From Coptis chinensis (lineage: Eukaryota; Streptophyta; Magnoliopsida; Ranunculales; Ranunculaceae): a stretch of 64,000 bases of DNA. A program made the translations under genes and the position numbers. Shown in pieces: positions 35,276 through 48,226 of this stretch; within the stretch, counting starts at the first letter, position 1; every line of letters begins with the position of its first letter. The stretch spans positions 248,001-312,000 of the forward strand of contig CM027381.1 of assembly GCA_015680905.1 (NCBI GenBank). The letters are read 5' to 3'. The notes below the pieces were generated by a model. That model was not told the origin of the DNA. It was given only the letters and a program-made list of their open reading frames with translations, and did no database searches.

Positions 35276-35639
35276 TATTGATTATTGATTATGATTATGA
35301 ACAGCTCAAGTCTCGCTCCAAATAGCTCAAGTCTCTACATCCAAGTATCTAACTCCCTAAAAATTAACTTAAGAGGACATTGAAAGGTTAATACCTAGAA
35401 GTAACAAAGGTGATTTAGTTGTGTGCATTACTACGGCTTACAATTTTGTTTGAGCAAATTAAACATTAAATTCGTAATCTTTGAGGAAAAAATCAACCTT
35501 TTTGAAAAAAAAAATGCAATTGGTTAATATAACAGCAACAAATTAAATTTTTCGACTAATAGAAGAACTGATGGGAAAAATAGATAGAAGAATTGAAATA
35601 TGAAGAATTACTTGAACTAAGAGATGGAAACAACAATGA

Positions 35640-35877
35640 ATGACCCTTACTTTCTATTTTCTCTTTCACCCTATTTAAGAATGAGCCGAAAGAAGTAGTA
35701 GTATTGACGAAGGTGTATTCTCTCTCTCTAGCAAAAAAAAAAGTATTCTCTCTCTCTCTCTCTGGTTATATTTTAGGGTTTTCAAATTATTTTGGTTATT
35801 CACCAGCTGAAATTTAGTGTGAAGTGTAATTTTTCGCGAAATAGTAGAGCGGGAATGAGCATGCCAAAGCTCCAAAT
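35640..35877 (-). repeat. leader repeat copy 1 of the CACTA 5' region
   Basis: On the minus strand it begins tttggagc, then cattcccgctctac and atttcgcgaaaaattaca, followed by ccctaaaat and two (GA)n tracts. It is homologous to 34500-34733. It lies close to the CACTA end, where a promoter and transcript leader are expected. Confidence 0.65.
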
Positions 35878-35889
35878 TCTAATCTAAGA

Positions 35890-36007
35890 GTACAACAACT
35901 ATTGAGTTAGACAATGATGGCTATTGGCACATGTTTTATTACAAGGGCCATTAACCGTCGTTTATGTTCGATTACAACTGTTTTATTTTGGCCCATTTGG
36001 TGTAGTG
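35890..36007. repeat. right terminus of the CACTA
   Basis: The terminal inverted repeat (tttggtgtagtg, 35996-36007) is preceded by aaccgtcgttta and acatgtttt words that match those of the left end. Confidence 0.7.
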
Positions 36008-36010
36008 ACA
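36008..36010. repeat. 3-bp target-site duplication, right (aca)
   Basis: Identical to 6922-6924. Confidence 0.7.
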
Positions 36011-39000
36011 GACATATCCAAATCCGAACCTATCCATTTGCACCCCTAACTTAGGCTTAAATTAGTCGCCAGTATGTATATAAACAACTGAGCTGGAAAT
36101 AATTTGTAAATGATTATAATTCCTATTAAACAAGACAACCCCTTTTTTAGCCTCAATCAAGAGAATTTATAACATCACTGAACAACTTGCCAATGTTTGT
36201 TTAAAGTTATGTGTATGTAGCTTAGGAGACGATCGAACAATAATATGTTTACTACTAATCACATTATTCTCACAAATAGCTAAAACTGGCCTGAATGTTT
36301 TTGTTGATATATATATTGAACGGTAAACGGTCATTGGTCAGTTCTCTCTACCTTTCCCTATTGAATCAAGTTGTCTTGGGACCAAAAGAAGAAACCGTTT
36401 TGTTGGGCTGAAAGAAAAACTCTCTATTTATGGGCTTATGGCCCAAGACCAATAGATCCAAAAAAAAAACACGTTGACTGTTTTCGTTTTTCCACACCGT
36501 TTCTTACTTTCTTCGACAAAAACTATTCCATACAAGCCAATATGCCGGCTGTGGCCGGCTTACTATATTAATAGTTGATTTGCTCCAGGCTATTATAAGT
36601 GTATATTGTGCTATTATTTTGATGATGAACTGATTAAGTACTCAATGTTTTAAAAGAAAAAGTTCAAGCCTATTATTCAAGTGTATCGGGCTTTAAAATT
36701 AGTTTGGACCTTTTATTTAAATGTTGGTCTTTATGATTGCTTGGGGAAAGAATAGGACGTCTGAAGACATAATGTTTTTTGGGCAAACACAAATGATTTT
36801 AGAGAGAAGAACATGTATTGCCAAATTATACCACTTGTCGAATGTGTTGTTGCACTTCTTGTTTTAGGGTTACTTTTGGAATCCTTAATATGGCATAAGC
36901 TCATTTTTAGTTAACCCAAAAGGGACAAATCAAGATTAAAGATTCCCCCTTTCGACCAACATTAAAATGGTTACTGTTTTAAAGCTAGATATATATCTAA
37001 TTAAAATAGTTGAGTTACCAACTAATAATAGAGAAGAAGATATAGTGATATCAAGTAGACATATATGTTTGCTCTAAATATTGAGTACATCTTGATAATT
37101 CCATCTCCATGTTGTCCTCGACTTTTAATTCATTTTAGCTCCTCCAATGGACATTTGCATGACAGAAGCTTCAAGTCTCTTGTATAATTCTAACACCTTA
37201 CATAGTTCTAAATTCTCAATCTACCAACTCGAAGTGCAAAAAGAATACTCTCTCATTAAACAATATTGACCCATAAAATCTGTATTGAGCCATACAGATA
37301 GTATAGCTAGAGAAAATCACCAATGATAAATTCTGAAATAGTTTGACATCAAATTAAAATAGTGATCTTGATGAAGAACTTGGTGGCTTGATGTTTCATT
37401 TGAAAAGGAGATTAAGGAATGCGGGATCTTTATACTTTTGTTGCACCTAAAGTTAGTTCTTGTTGTAGGTATGTTGGGTAGTAGTTAGATGCCAAGACAC
37501 AGGACTGAGCCCATTCCAGTTTTTTCGAATCTTGTTTCAACCTTATAACCTCTCACAATATTTCAAAGAGAGCATCTCCTAGCTCCGTAACATGCTTTCT
37601 ATAATCAACAATTAACTCCTACAAATTAAACATCAACCTGTCAACAAAATATTCACTCACATAAATAAACTAAGAATACAATTTTTGCAAACTTTCTGAA
37701 GTGACAACAACGCAACCAATAATTATTGATCACAATATCAAGTACACATATTTTGGCACTCTAAAATAGCTGCTACTACTAACGCTTAATAATATTATTT
37801 AATTTTGGTACTGCAGATGTTATGGTACTTATAAACAACGACCAAGAGGATCAATAGTAGACATAAGCAAAGTTAAAGTGTCCCTCCAATCAACAGCTTT
37901 AATTTTGACTATTAAAAAGTAAAGTTCCTACTAAACCTCAGTCTCTTTGCTAGATCACGACTATAAATCAGTTTTCCAACTCATTATCTTGAAGAGCATT
38001 TCACTACAACAATGATACCGACAAAGAGTCACAAAGGCACCAATGTGAAAAAAAAACAATTGCACATTATTGTTTATACTATGAAGTAATCTATGAATGA
38101 GAGAACCAAGCTTCATGAATGTATTCACTTGAAATCAACATTGACCATATTACCTCATGAAATCAGCATATAATTCTATAGTTCTATAAACAAATAAATG
38201 AGGATTATGAGATTGTATCATAGGATTGAGGACTCCAATAAAAATTGCATTTAAGCCTGATTGGAGAACTAATTAGACGCTCTGTCTCAATAATCTCCTT
38301 TAAAAAATAGCAAAATTTCAATAAGTTTACTTGGGGATGAGTAAATCAATTTTCGTATCGTTTTCTAATAAAAGAAAGCCATACACTCATAAATAGTGTG
38401 AAGTAGAACAACCCAAAAATTCTTTTATATTGCAGGTAGTTTATTTGGGTCCATTTAACTCTGCACCATCTAAATAACATTGATTAGATAAAACTATGCA
38501 AGCCAAATGTTATAAAAAACCAAAATAGTAAGTCATCTTCTTCGGTTAAATGGGTAAATTGGTTACTACTTGTGCACAATACTAAGCTTGAGAAAATATA
38601 ATGTAAATTGTTTTCGGGGTGTCCTCGGGGTCTCTCTCTCCTTTAAATCAACTTCACCAAATTCGCTTATGTTGACTCTATGAAATTACTTGCACAACAT
38701 TATTTAGAAAAAGAAAAAACCATATGAATACTATAAAGAAAGCATAGCTTGCTTACCCATGAGACAATATTCTGCTACATGCTTCTCTTCTCTAAGCATT
38801 TTATGGCCTTAAAAGCTTATAACACACTGTAGTTCTTAGTATGCTCCATGATTAAATGAGTCTCTACAGTACTGTGGCGAACAATCTCTTATCTTTCACA
38901 GTATTATGCTTTCTTCCAGTGTTGCACATCTTGCTACCTTTTGAGTACCCTTCACATGGAAAAAACTTCCCGGGAAGTCATTTCTTAAATATCACCTTCT

Positions 39001-40050
39001 TAGCCATCCAACAGTAGTCTGTAGAAAGGACAACCTAAGAGTCATTTTTTTTCCCAAAAGTAAGCATTATGCATGATATTGTCATGATATAGTTACCGAC
39101 ATATTTTTCCAAATTTAAGTTTTACAAGCTTAATGAAAAATCAAAAGGCAACTCACAACTTGTACTACAAAGATTCGTTTAAAGATTTGCCATGGGACCG
39201 TATCAAACATCCATCCATTCATATGACTATATCGACAAATTGATAATGCGCAAGCAAAAATGAAAAAAAAAATGATTCGTAGGCTTCCTAGTTCAAAAAT
39301 AATTCGCAGATACTAATAAGTATTGGGTATGTTTCTAATTTCCTTCTGACGGACTTGCTACATGATTGTTTTTAAATAGGCCCATATGCTTAAGAAAGCA
39401 TCACATGAAAAAGAAGTTTTTTGCATTATCCTAATACTCATAGTACATTAGCTTACCAATAAAATAGCTAAAAAGTAAAAAAAAAAAAAAAAAAACACAC
39501 ACACAATAATTCACATATGCAAGGATAATCAGGATCTCTAGAGAAGTGACTTTCAACTTAGCTATTGGTGCTCATCCAATATAAGTCACTTGCCTAACTT
39601 CCATCTAACATCTTTTTGCCCATTCTTGTTCCCTACAGTATGTTTCTGTATTGGAGTTGTATGCTTATAGCACTCCCACTATACATGTTAATGAAAGCTA
39701 GGATCATTAAGGAACATGTTCCATGACCAACCAATGTAATGTAAATATCACATTGCTGCACAAAAATTAGTATTTTAAACACTAATGAAGTGAATTATGG
39801 CATACATGGAGATGCACTGGAAGTAGATAAAGTAAATTAATCAGATATGATATGCTTCTAAAGTCAGTTTTTGACATTGTCATCGAGCTCCAGGAGGGAT
39901 GTCCATGTAATCCATATTCAAAGCATAACATACGAATAAGAGCACATGTTTCTTAGAGATGATTGATTGTCAATGTTGCTCTACATAGAACACAAATAAA
40001 GCCCTTCTATTTTTAAATAAAATGGAGATTAGGAAAAACTAAGAAGGTAC
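36011..40050. other. intergenic or intronic sequence, nothing recognised
   Basis: A/T-rich, without motif-bearing frames. At 36340-36470 there is promoter-like sequence (tctatttatggg, gcccaagacc) but no following frame of note. Confidence 0.4.
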
Positions 40051-42155
40051 CTCACATGAGCAATATTCATATATCGAAAAGCTTTAAACCCACATCTGTA
40101 TTGATACTGAAGGGGACAAATAAAATATCGAACCTTCGATGGAGTATGGCCAATTATGAAGTAAGTAACGTTGTCATTCGATGGTAGCATGAAGAAATCT
40201 GCAACAACTAATGACACAACTACCTCATCATCTCAAATCTAGAAAAAGGCATTAAAAATAGACCCTAAAAGGCTAAAACAATATCTAGCAAGAAAGAGTA
40301 GGCAACGTGCTTTCACTTTTAGAGAATCACTATTAGCTACACCAATTGTTTCGGTTATTGTGAACTGATCACCAATTACTCATGTAATTTCACAGACTTT
40401 TCAACCATCCTCTTGCCATGAATAGCTATTAAATTCATACCTAACATAAATCAAACAGAAGAGGAAGTCCTAACTCCTAACTAATTCACAACATATACTA
40501 TTAATCTATGGAAGTCTGTTTGTCGTATGTATGTAAACAATAGAAATCATGTCTTTTGTTCTTTTCTTTTTTTTTTCAAAAGGCTTTTTTTAAAAAGGTT
40601 TACATCTCCTCATTGTGGAGAAGGTAATGAACTATTTTTTACTCTAACATCTAAAACTCTAGGTAACTAAGACACTTCAAAATTCAACTGTTATGATCGA
40701 GTGGCAATTCATATACAAATTTAGTATTCTATGTTGCATGGATCAACTGTAATTATATATTTTGGTTTAATTACCAAAATATTTTGGTTTAATTACCAGC
40801 ACATGTCAATTCACAAAATTGTATAAGCATTGAGTGAAATTACAGTTGACCGGTCGACTCTACAGTAAAAGCTTAGATATCAGGAAGTTACATAAGTATA
40901 ATCCTCATTTTTGTCGTAAACTAATAAAATTTAGCTCATCTAGTTTGTTTCAAGAAAAAAAGAAAATGTCTCTGTTACTTATGTGTCTCAAAAGTCTAAA
41001 CTACTAAAAGTGATTGCTACCATGTATATAACCATATCCTCTAGATGTTGCTTTTTGTCGATTTTTTGAACAAAAATATATGCATATGCTTGAAAAGAGT
41101 TGATTTTTTCATTGGATAAGTACAAAAGAAGAGGACTTACCGATTGTTTTACAAACCAATTTATGCTAGTAAGCAAGTCATTGCCTCCTTGTAACAACTT
41201 TGTCTCACCATGCATTTTATGAAATTGTGCTAATTGCCTCCAACTCTCCACTCAAGAAAATTATTGTATTACAAAATTTATTCAAACAAAAATTAAAGTC
41301 CAATAGTTATCCATAATCAAGTTAAGAATTAGCTTTATTTTCGTCATGTAAACCAAAGCACCAAGGATTTGTTTTATTTGTTAGCAACGGATGATGGAAA
41401 AGATTTGTCTTGGATTAATGAAGAAGTTTACATCTCAATAAAGAAAGAAATAGTATTTTAAAAATAAAAAATAATGGCAGTAAATAAAAAGGAGTAATGA
41501 AAATCTTCTCCTCGCTTAAACGATTGGATAAGTACAAACCTTTGTAGATGTGTAAATAATAAGTCTCTGAACCCGACTGCTACACCTTGTTGTGCAGGCT
41601 AGCAGCCTAATCTGGTAGTTCAATTGTATTCTCCACTGTCTTTCTCAAGGAAAGTTTGTTGTTGCAATGACTAACCATTTCCTTGTTCTTTGCCTCTCCT
41701 TAAGCTCCATGTCCATGATGCCTACTGCATCCTTATCATTTGTCTTAAAGTATTACTCTTCAATAGCAGCTTCCATTAACCGAATATAAGTATAATTGCA
41801 CATTAAGTCACATAGGAAAAGAGAACCATGAATCTTGAAGTTTTGCAATACTAATACTCATTTACCTACAACAAAAACAAATTAAAGTAAAAAATGGAAT
41901 ACACAGAGTGCCCTACCAACTGCAAAAAAGAAAACATAATATACAACAAAAATTGTGTACTTGTTAGGTTGAACACAACAGAGAAAGACATTTGGAAATT
42001 CAGCCAAGCAAAGGTAGTATTGAAAGGTAAACCCTCCATTTCTGCAAGTAAGTTTCCGGTGAATATTGTGTGAGCACAATAGGTTATAAAACCATCAAAC
42101 AAGGAAACATCGTTCTGCTCATTGTACACATAGAATTGACCATTTTCCTTCATAT
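40051..42155 (-). other. exon-like fragments of an unidentified minus-strand gene
   Basis: Three open stretches look like exons. 42153-41960 opens MKENGQFYVYNEQNDVSLFD and continues for about 65 codons. 41250-41141 reads SWRQLAQFHKMHGETK...INWFVKQ with an acceptor (tttcttgag) and a perfect donor (gtaagt). 40217-40051 reads ADFFMLPSNDNVTYFIIGHT...FRYMNIAHV with donor gtacct. I do not recognise a family. Spacing of about 1 kb suggests introns. A frame-consistent model could not be completed, so this may be a decayed gene. Confidence 0.3.
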
Positions 42156-44460
42156 GTCAAATCTGGAGAACTCCCATCTAGTACTTTAGCACTTTAGTAC
42201 ATTATACTTAAATAGTGTAGATCAAATGTCAATACCTTGTAGACATATATTAAAGATATAAAAACCAATCATTTACCAAAGATAATAAGCCAAATAGAAA
42301 GTTATTCATGCAAATATAAAAAGAATAAGCAATCAGTACAACATGCCCATAAACTGAAATTCTAACTTCACCCAAATTCCAAGCTCACCAACCATGGCAA
42401 TGGCTTAAGAATAATAAGAAACATCTCAAGGATCATATCAGAAGTGTTATGCACATTTAAATGTATACAAATAGCAGCTCCTTCATACTTCTGCATGGGA
42501 AATGAAGCCTTGTTCTTCCATGGGAATCAAAAATTTGTTCCTAACATCCATCAAGATAGAACACCATAAAGAGCTGGGCTTCAATTAGTGAGATTAGGAT
42601 TCCACCATTGCCTCCTCCCTTTCCTTTTGTAACGATCATGTCTATTTTGACTAATTTGAGATATGAATATTAGCTCCATATCCTAGACATGTTTCTTGGT
42701 CATAGCTACAACCACACTACCAAAAGTATTTTCCGGTTTCATTTCTCCGACTATATATCGATTTGAAAACTGAATTTAGACCCCAAAAACCAATAATACC
42801 TCAGTACATTATGTACATATCGAAAAGAAAATTCTTTAATTTACTTCATAAATACTTGAGTGAAATTGTATTTCTAGTTTCCTTTCTCTGAAAATGTAAG
42901 GACAATACAACTTTAAAATATATATAGGGTTTAGGCTACATTAACACCCCCCTATACATATGCTTTCATTGAATCATGCATGCACATCCCTTTGGGGAAG
43001 ATCAAGTAGTGGGACTATCTAATGTGATAGTCGGATACCCAGTTATAGACCTGATATGGGCTTCCAATTGACAATTTTGAAATAGAATATTAAATAGATA
43101 TAGATGACAATCCAAATCCTAACATATTGCTATGCCATCACTTATGCAACATCTTTTTGATAGGAAATGTGCATTAATTATAAGGCATACCACAGTTGAC
43201 ATCCAATTGACAATTTTGAAATAGAATCTTAAATAGATATAGATGACAATCCAAATCCTAACATATTGATATGCCATCACTTATGCAACATCTTTTTGAT
43301 AGGAAATGTGCATTAATTATAAGGCATACCACAGTTGACATTCAAAATGAAAAAGTTAGCATGTGCCATATGGTGTCGCCACACCTAGCATACTCGTCTC
43401 CAACCAAAAACCAAATCCTAAAATGAATGTAATACTTATCGAAGAATTCTACCTAGATGTCCTTCCCGTAGCTTTCGAAGGAGAGATAGACGACAAAATA
43501 GAGCAAGGGCAATTTGTTTGAAGAAGGCTAGGAAAAACATATTTAAACTAAAGTGAGAGGGAGGCAATCAAATCTTTGGTGTAATAGACTCATGGCTTGC
43601 TGGATATCAATATATCATAACATTATTATACTACATCTCTATAAGAAAAATGTTAAAGATAGAATTAATTAATATATTAACAACAATACTAACAATACTC
43701 AAAATTAGCGCAAAATTAGTAAAAGAAGATAAGGTTTTTGGTGTGTTGGGTATGTATCTTGAATATATAGTAAGCAATACCATCTACATATGCAAAGGCC
43801 TAAGTGCGAAACATTTCATTAGGAGCCCATGAAAGCCTCAAGGCTATCTGCCTCTGTGAAGCTTGAGTCAAATCTCAAAGGTGCTTGAGGCTTAAAGAAA
43901 AAAATGGGATTGTTGATGGAATATTTTGGTTTCTAAGAGAATGAGGTGTTTTGATGCACAAAACATGACATTATAAGGAGTTTCTAATCTTTTTAAAAAG
44001 TTATATGTGGTTAATTAGTAACAAAAAGAATATTAAATAAAAAGTAAGAAAATATATACAAACATATAAGCCTTAAGGTGCTAAACTAATATAACTCTTA
44101 AGCCTCAGTGTGTATTCCAAACCTTGGAGGTAACCTACAGTAAGGTGTATAGCTCAATAGGGTTGCAGTCAACCCATGTAGGTAGTGGCAATGGCAATAT
44201 ATGGCAATTTCAGCATCAACAAAGCTTCTAACTCGTTCATTGGTAGGGCTCTTTCCAACATAACTTTTACAATTACATATATAACAAACTTGGTCTTTGA
44301 AATCATGCATACACTATGCAAAGTGAGACCAACACTCACTATCAAAAGTACACTATGAAACACTAATCCTAATTACGCAATGTGTCCTAAAAATAATTAA
44401 AATATAATCCAGATCCCTGTGGTATTAGGTGTTACCACACACCAAAAAAATATTATATAA
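42156..44460. other. no gene recognised
   Basis: A/T-rich flank of Athila 2, holding the 139-bp duplication at 43064. Short frames near 44100-44360 carry no motif. Confidence 0.4.
43064..43341. repeat. tandem duplication, 2 x 139 bp
   Basis: 43064-43202 and 43203-43341 are head-to-tail copies beginning ccaattgacaattttgaaat and differing at only about two positions, so the duplication is recent. Confidence 0.95.
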
Positions 44461-44465
44461 ATAGC
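44461..44465. repeat. 5-bp target-site duplication, left (atagc)
   Basis: atagc directly before the LTR, repeated at 56570-56574. Confidence 0.85.
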
Positions 44466-46151
44466 TGATAGGAAATAAACCAGCCTAAATAAACAGGCTA
44501 ATTAATTCTTATTTTACTTATACTAATACTCGCAAGCGCACGAGGTCTATCGAAATAGGTGCGCAAGAACGAGGTCGATCCCACAGGGATTGCTGTTTAG
44601 GGACAATTGAATACTAAAATATTACTTATCCTAATTCGACAATGTTGTTTTATAGAAATTTGGAATTAATTACTACTAAATCTATTTTATTTAACTACGA
44701 TCTAAGAAATGAATAAACTAAATGTTAGGGGTCTGCTAAGTGGAGAGAATTCTAGGACTATCGAATCCACCTTAAAACTTTATAGACACTATCAACTTAA
44801 CCTTTGGTATTCCAGTTATATATTTCTGAGAAGCAATCGATGATAATCAATTGCTTTCTCAATGATATTATCGTTACAATTCTTGTTGTACTTTCTTCAG
44901 AAAATTATCTTCTGACTCAGCTAAAGATCAAACCCAAAGCATTATTTGTCTTCTTACAGCACAAACAATCAAACGATTTAATACTAACAATTATTCCAAG
45001 CTTGATTAATAATCTTCTATTCAAACTACCGAAAATGCATCACAGAAACGGTGAAAGAAATAATAGTAATATTAATCACGAGTTCAAAGAAGAATTAAAT
45101 CATTAAAACAATTCAGGAATACCAAATATCAAATATCAAACATCTATATCGATCTAAGGTTTCATCTACGCCCTAGAAATAATTTAGTTACACATGGGAA
45201 ATAATGCAGCAGAAACAGCGATATCAAAAGAAAATAAAGCCATTAACAAAACCGATACTGTTGCGAGTCTGGGTTCGGTGTTCTGGCTTTTCTGATTTTT
45301 CCTTTGCGTACCAGATTCTCCAGCCCCTTGCTGCTGTCTCTCCCCCACTTTCAGCCAAGAGACGCACGCTATTCTCTGCTTCCCTTGCGTTCCAGTACCA
45401 ACCAAGAGCCTCTCTTCACTGCTGTGTTCTGCGTTTTTCCAGCCAACCGACGACCTCCACTTGTTTCTTGTTCTGCCACGCTTCCAGCCAAGAGACGACC
45501 TCCACTTGTTTTTCCTCGTTACGCCCACTTCTTCCCCAAGAGATGCCCCTTTCATTGCTGTGTTCTGCCCTTATTCGCGAGCGTCCTCCTCAAAAGGAAA
45601 CTCCTTCCTTTTGGTATGGGATCGGCAGCCTCTTTTTGTCTTTGGAAAGGTTCTCCTTTGGTCCGGATAAAATCGGCGGGGTTTTTCGGGATTTTGTTCG
45701 CGATGGCATGAATTTGAAACTGGAGAAGGAACTAAGGGCTGCCATGGTACTTCTCGGGTGGACATGAATGTTATGGCTTTTTGTAAGGCACGTGAGTGAG
45801 AGAGAATAGCTTCTAGTTACTTAAGCCCATAAGCCATGGGCCCATTTCCATTTAATTCCTTTTTGTCTTCTATTCTTTCCTTAGCCCAATATTCACAAGC
45901 CCAACTAAAGTTTACCAATACTGTTTCGGGCACCTCCACTAAACTGCACCACCCTGTCAGGCAAACCAAACTAGAGGAACGAAACTCATGTACTGACATC
46001 CTGAATCTTGACAGTTTCCACACTTTTAATCATGTTAAGTCCAATTCTCTGTGAAATCACCGAAAATACACTAACTAAATCAAACGAATAAATTAAACGA
46101 ACTAACTAATATAAAATTGGCGTGAATCTTTGTAATATTTATGCTTTATCA
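44466..46151 (-). repeat. 3' LTR of Athila 2
   Basis: 1686 bp, direct copy of 54886-56569. It lacks part of a ~45-bp internal repeat (ccagccaagagacgacct...) that is better preserved in the other LTR. Long open frames on both strands (e.g. 45204-45767 plus) are present in both LTRs. Confidence 0.93.
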
Positions 46152-46166
46152 AATACCCCCAAACTT
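46152..46166 (-). promoter_or_regulatory. polypurine tract of Athila 2
   Basis: The minus strand reads gtttgggggtatt immediately before the 3' LTR start TGATAAAGC. This is the usual plus-strand primer of Athila/Tat elements. Confidence 0.7.
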
Positions 46167-48192
46167 ACATTTTGCTAGTCCTCAAGCAAAACTAAATCTA
46201 ACTAATAACAAAAATTAAAAATCCTAACTCATTTTCGTAAGAATCACGATTACACTTAGCATGTGCAACAAGCCTTTTAAACCCCTAGGTTTACCCTAGT
46301 GGACGAGTTTAGTCTCGTGAGAGTTTTCAGAGAAGATACTCACAAACTTCATCTATACTATAATGACTAAGAAATAACAGTAATGTTTCCTTAATTTATC
46401 TCAGATATTCATACTTCTCACTAGCAAGGAATAAAGAATACTCATTTTAAAACCTAAGTTAACATATGCATAATAATCAAATCATCTACAAATAAACATA
46501 CATGCAATGAACAAAACTATGAAATGCAGTGGCAGGTCCGGTTCTAAAACTTCGGAATAGCGTCCCTAAGTAGGTCCTCACAAATATGTCAAGACAAAAA
46601 TACTCTGATTTTTCCGCTCAGGTTTCGCTCACTCCAGTGTGCGGTGAGCACACTTTTCCTCTCAATCTCAATGACATCCAAAGGAGCCGAGGTTGATCAA
46701 ACACATCTGCCACTTACTATCACACCAACCTATTCCTAATTGAGCTAAAGGTCTTTATTAGGTGTTATGTATGGCTTAGGTGATAGTTTAAAAATAACTG
46801 GAATGGATAAACAAAATAGACAAGTCTGAGAAAATAAGGTCTTCAAATTCTGTAACTAGAGAAAGTCTTGTTCTTACTTTGCTTCTACACTTTGTTTCCA
46901 TCCTTAGCCATTTTGTTTTGGCTTTTCGACTCCTTTGATTCTATTTTTGGAGTTCCAACTTTTTTTTATTTTATTTCTATTCATTTTTCTTTTCTTTGGA
47001 TGGAAACTTTCTTTCCTTTATTTTTCTTTTGACGCAACTAACAAATTCTTGATTTTCCACAGGTCTTTCTCATTTCTTTTCTTCATTTCATCCTATTTCT
47101 CAGACTTATCAAATGGGTAGACTATTTTTATTTATTTGTTTTTTTTTTTTTTTATATAGGGTAAGGAATTTGTGGTTTATGAAAAAACTAATGAAAGGCT
47201 CGATTTAGGCGACTAAGCGAAAAAAAATATTCTTTAGGTTTGAATTTCTCGGCTATATCGATCCAAAGATTGCCTAAATTCTCTTTTAGGATATGGTATG
47301 GTGATCAAGCAAGTGGACGTGTGTTTTCTCTACTTTCGAATTAACTTCTCCCTTGTGTCATCACTCAGATATCAACTCATATGAGGCTTTTAGGCTAGAT
47401 TCTCTTTGGATATGTAAAATTAAGCACTCTAACCTAGGTCTCGTAAAAGTATCGCCAACTACAAATATAACGCTCATGCAAGACATTTATGAAAAGATGC
47501 GAGAGACTATTACCTATATCTTAACCTAAGTTTCTTAATAACTACTCTTAATTCTAATGCTAACTGAGATTTCTAGACTATAATCATCATAGAAAAGAAA
47601 ACAATGCCACTACCCCTAAGTGCATAGTATACATAAGTTTTATTTTTCGCTAAACAAAACATTTTGTTCCCACCCCGAACTTAGTTTAGACATTGTCCTC
47701 AATGTTGATGGATATGCTTAATTCCAAAATTAATAACATGGACAAGTAAAAGAATAAGGAAAGAAGTTACCAATAGCTCCATGAACGAAAAAAAATAAAA
47801 CTCGAGTCACCTGTAGAAATTAGTACCTCACTAAAGATATAAAATCGATAAAATAGAAAAGGAACCGATTTACTATGACGACTAACCCTGTGGCACATAT
47901 CTCATTCCATAGAGTTACACGTCTCCAAAACACGGAGAAAAGGTGCTAAAGTAGAATGCATGAGATATGCGAAAGGTACACATGACTCAAAAATAAAACA
48001 TGGGTTGCCTCCCACAAACGCTACTGATTAACGCTCTCTAGCGCATCGAATGCTTCACATGTTGTTGGGCTTAGTGTCGCAACCATCAACAAATAAAACA
48101 TGCATATAGAATGAGCAAATGCACGAACAATAAAATGGAAAATAAATTCCCAACTGTTATGGCCATATTCATTGCTCCATCCCGTTCACCCG

Positions 48193-48226
<34 letters not shown>

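Larger units (their letters stand above)
6925..36007 (-). mobile_element. CACTA (En/Spm) DNA transposon, 29 kb with nested insertions
   Basis: The left end reads cactacaaaaaaacaat. The right end, on the minus strand, reads cactacaccaaatgggcc. Both ends carry subterminal words of the aacgacgg/ccgtcgtt type, and 3-bp aca duplications flank the element. Transcription runs on the minus strand: a leader region with a MED15 exon (36.0-34.4 kb), a TnpD-type transposase (29.3-25.8 kb) and a TnpA-type gene (25.5-23.0 kb and 7.6-7.4 kb). The unusual length comes from later insertions, mainly the Athila element ending at 23005. Without the 8.0-23.0 kb block it would be about 14 kb, a normal size for an autonomous CACTA. 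Stops in both genes make it non-autonomous now. Confidence 0.8.

Noticed and set aside
45204..45767. Plus-strand 187-codon frame as a host gene
   Set aside because: It lies within an LTR and is duplicated in the other LTR, overlaps open frames in other phases, and is made of a short repeat.
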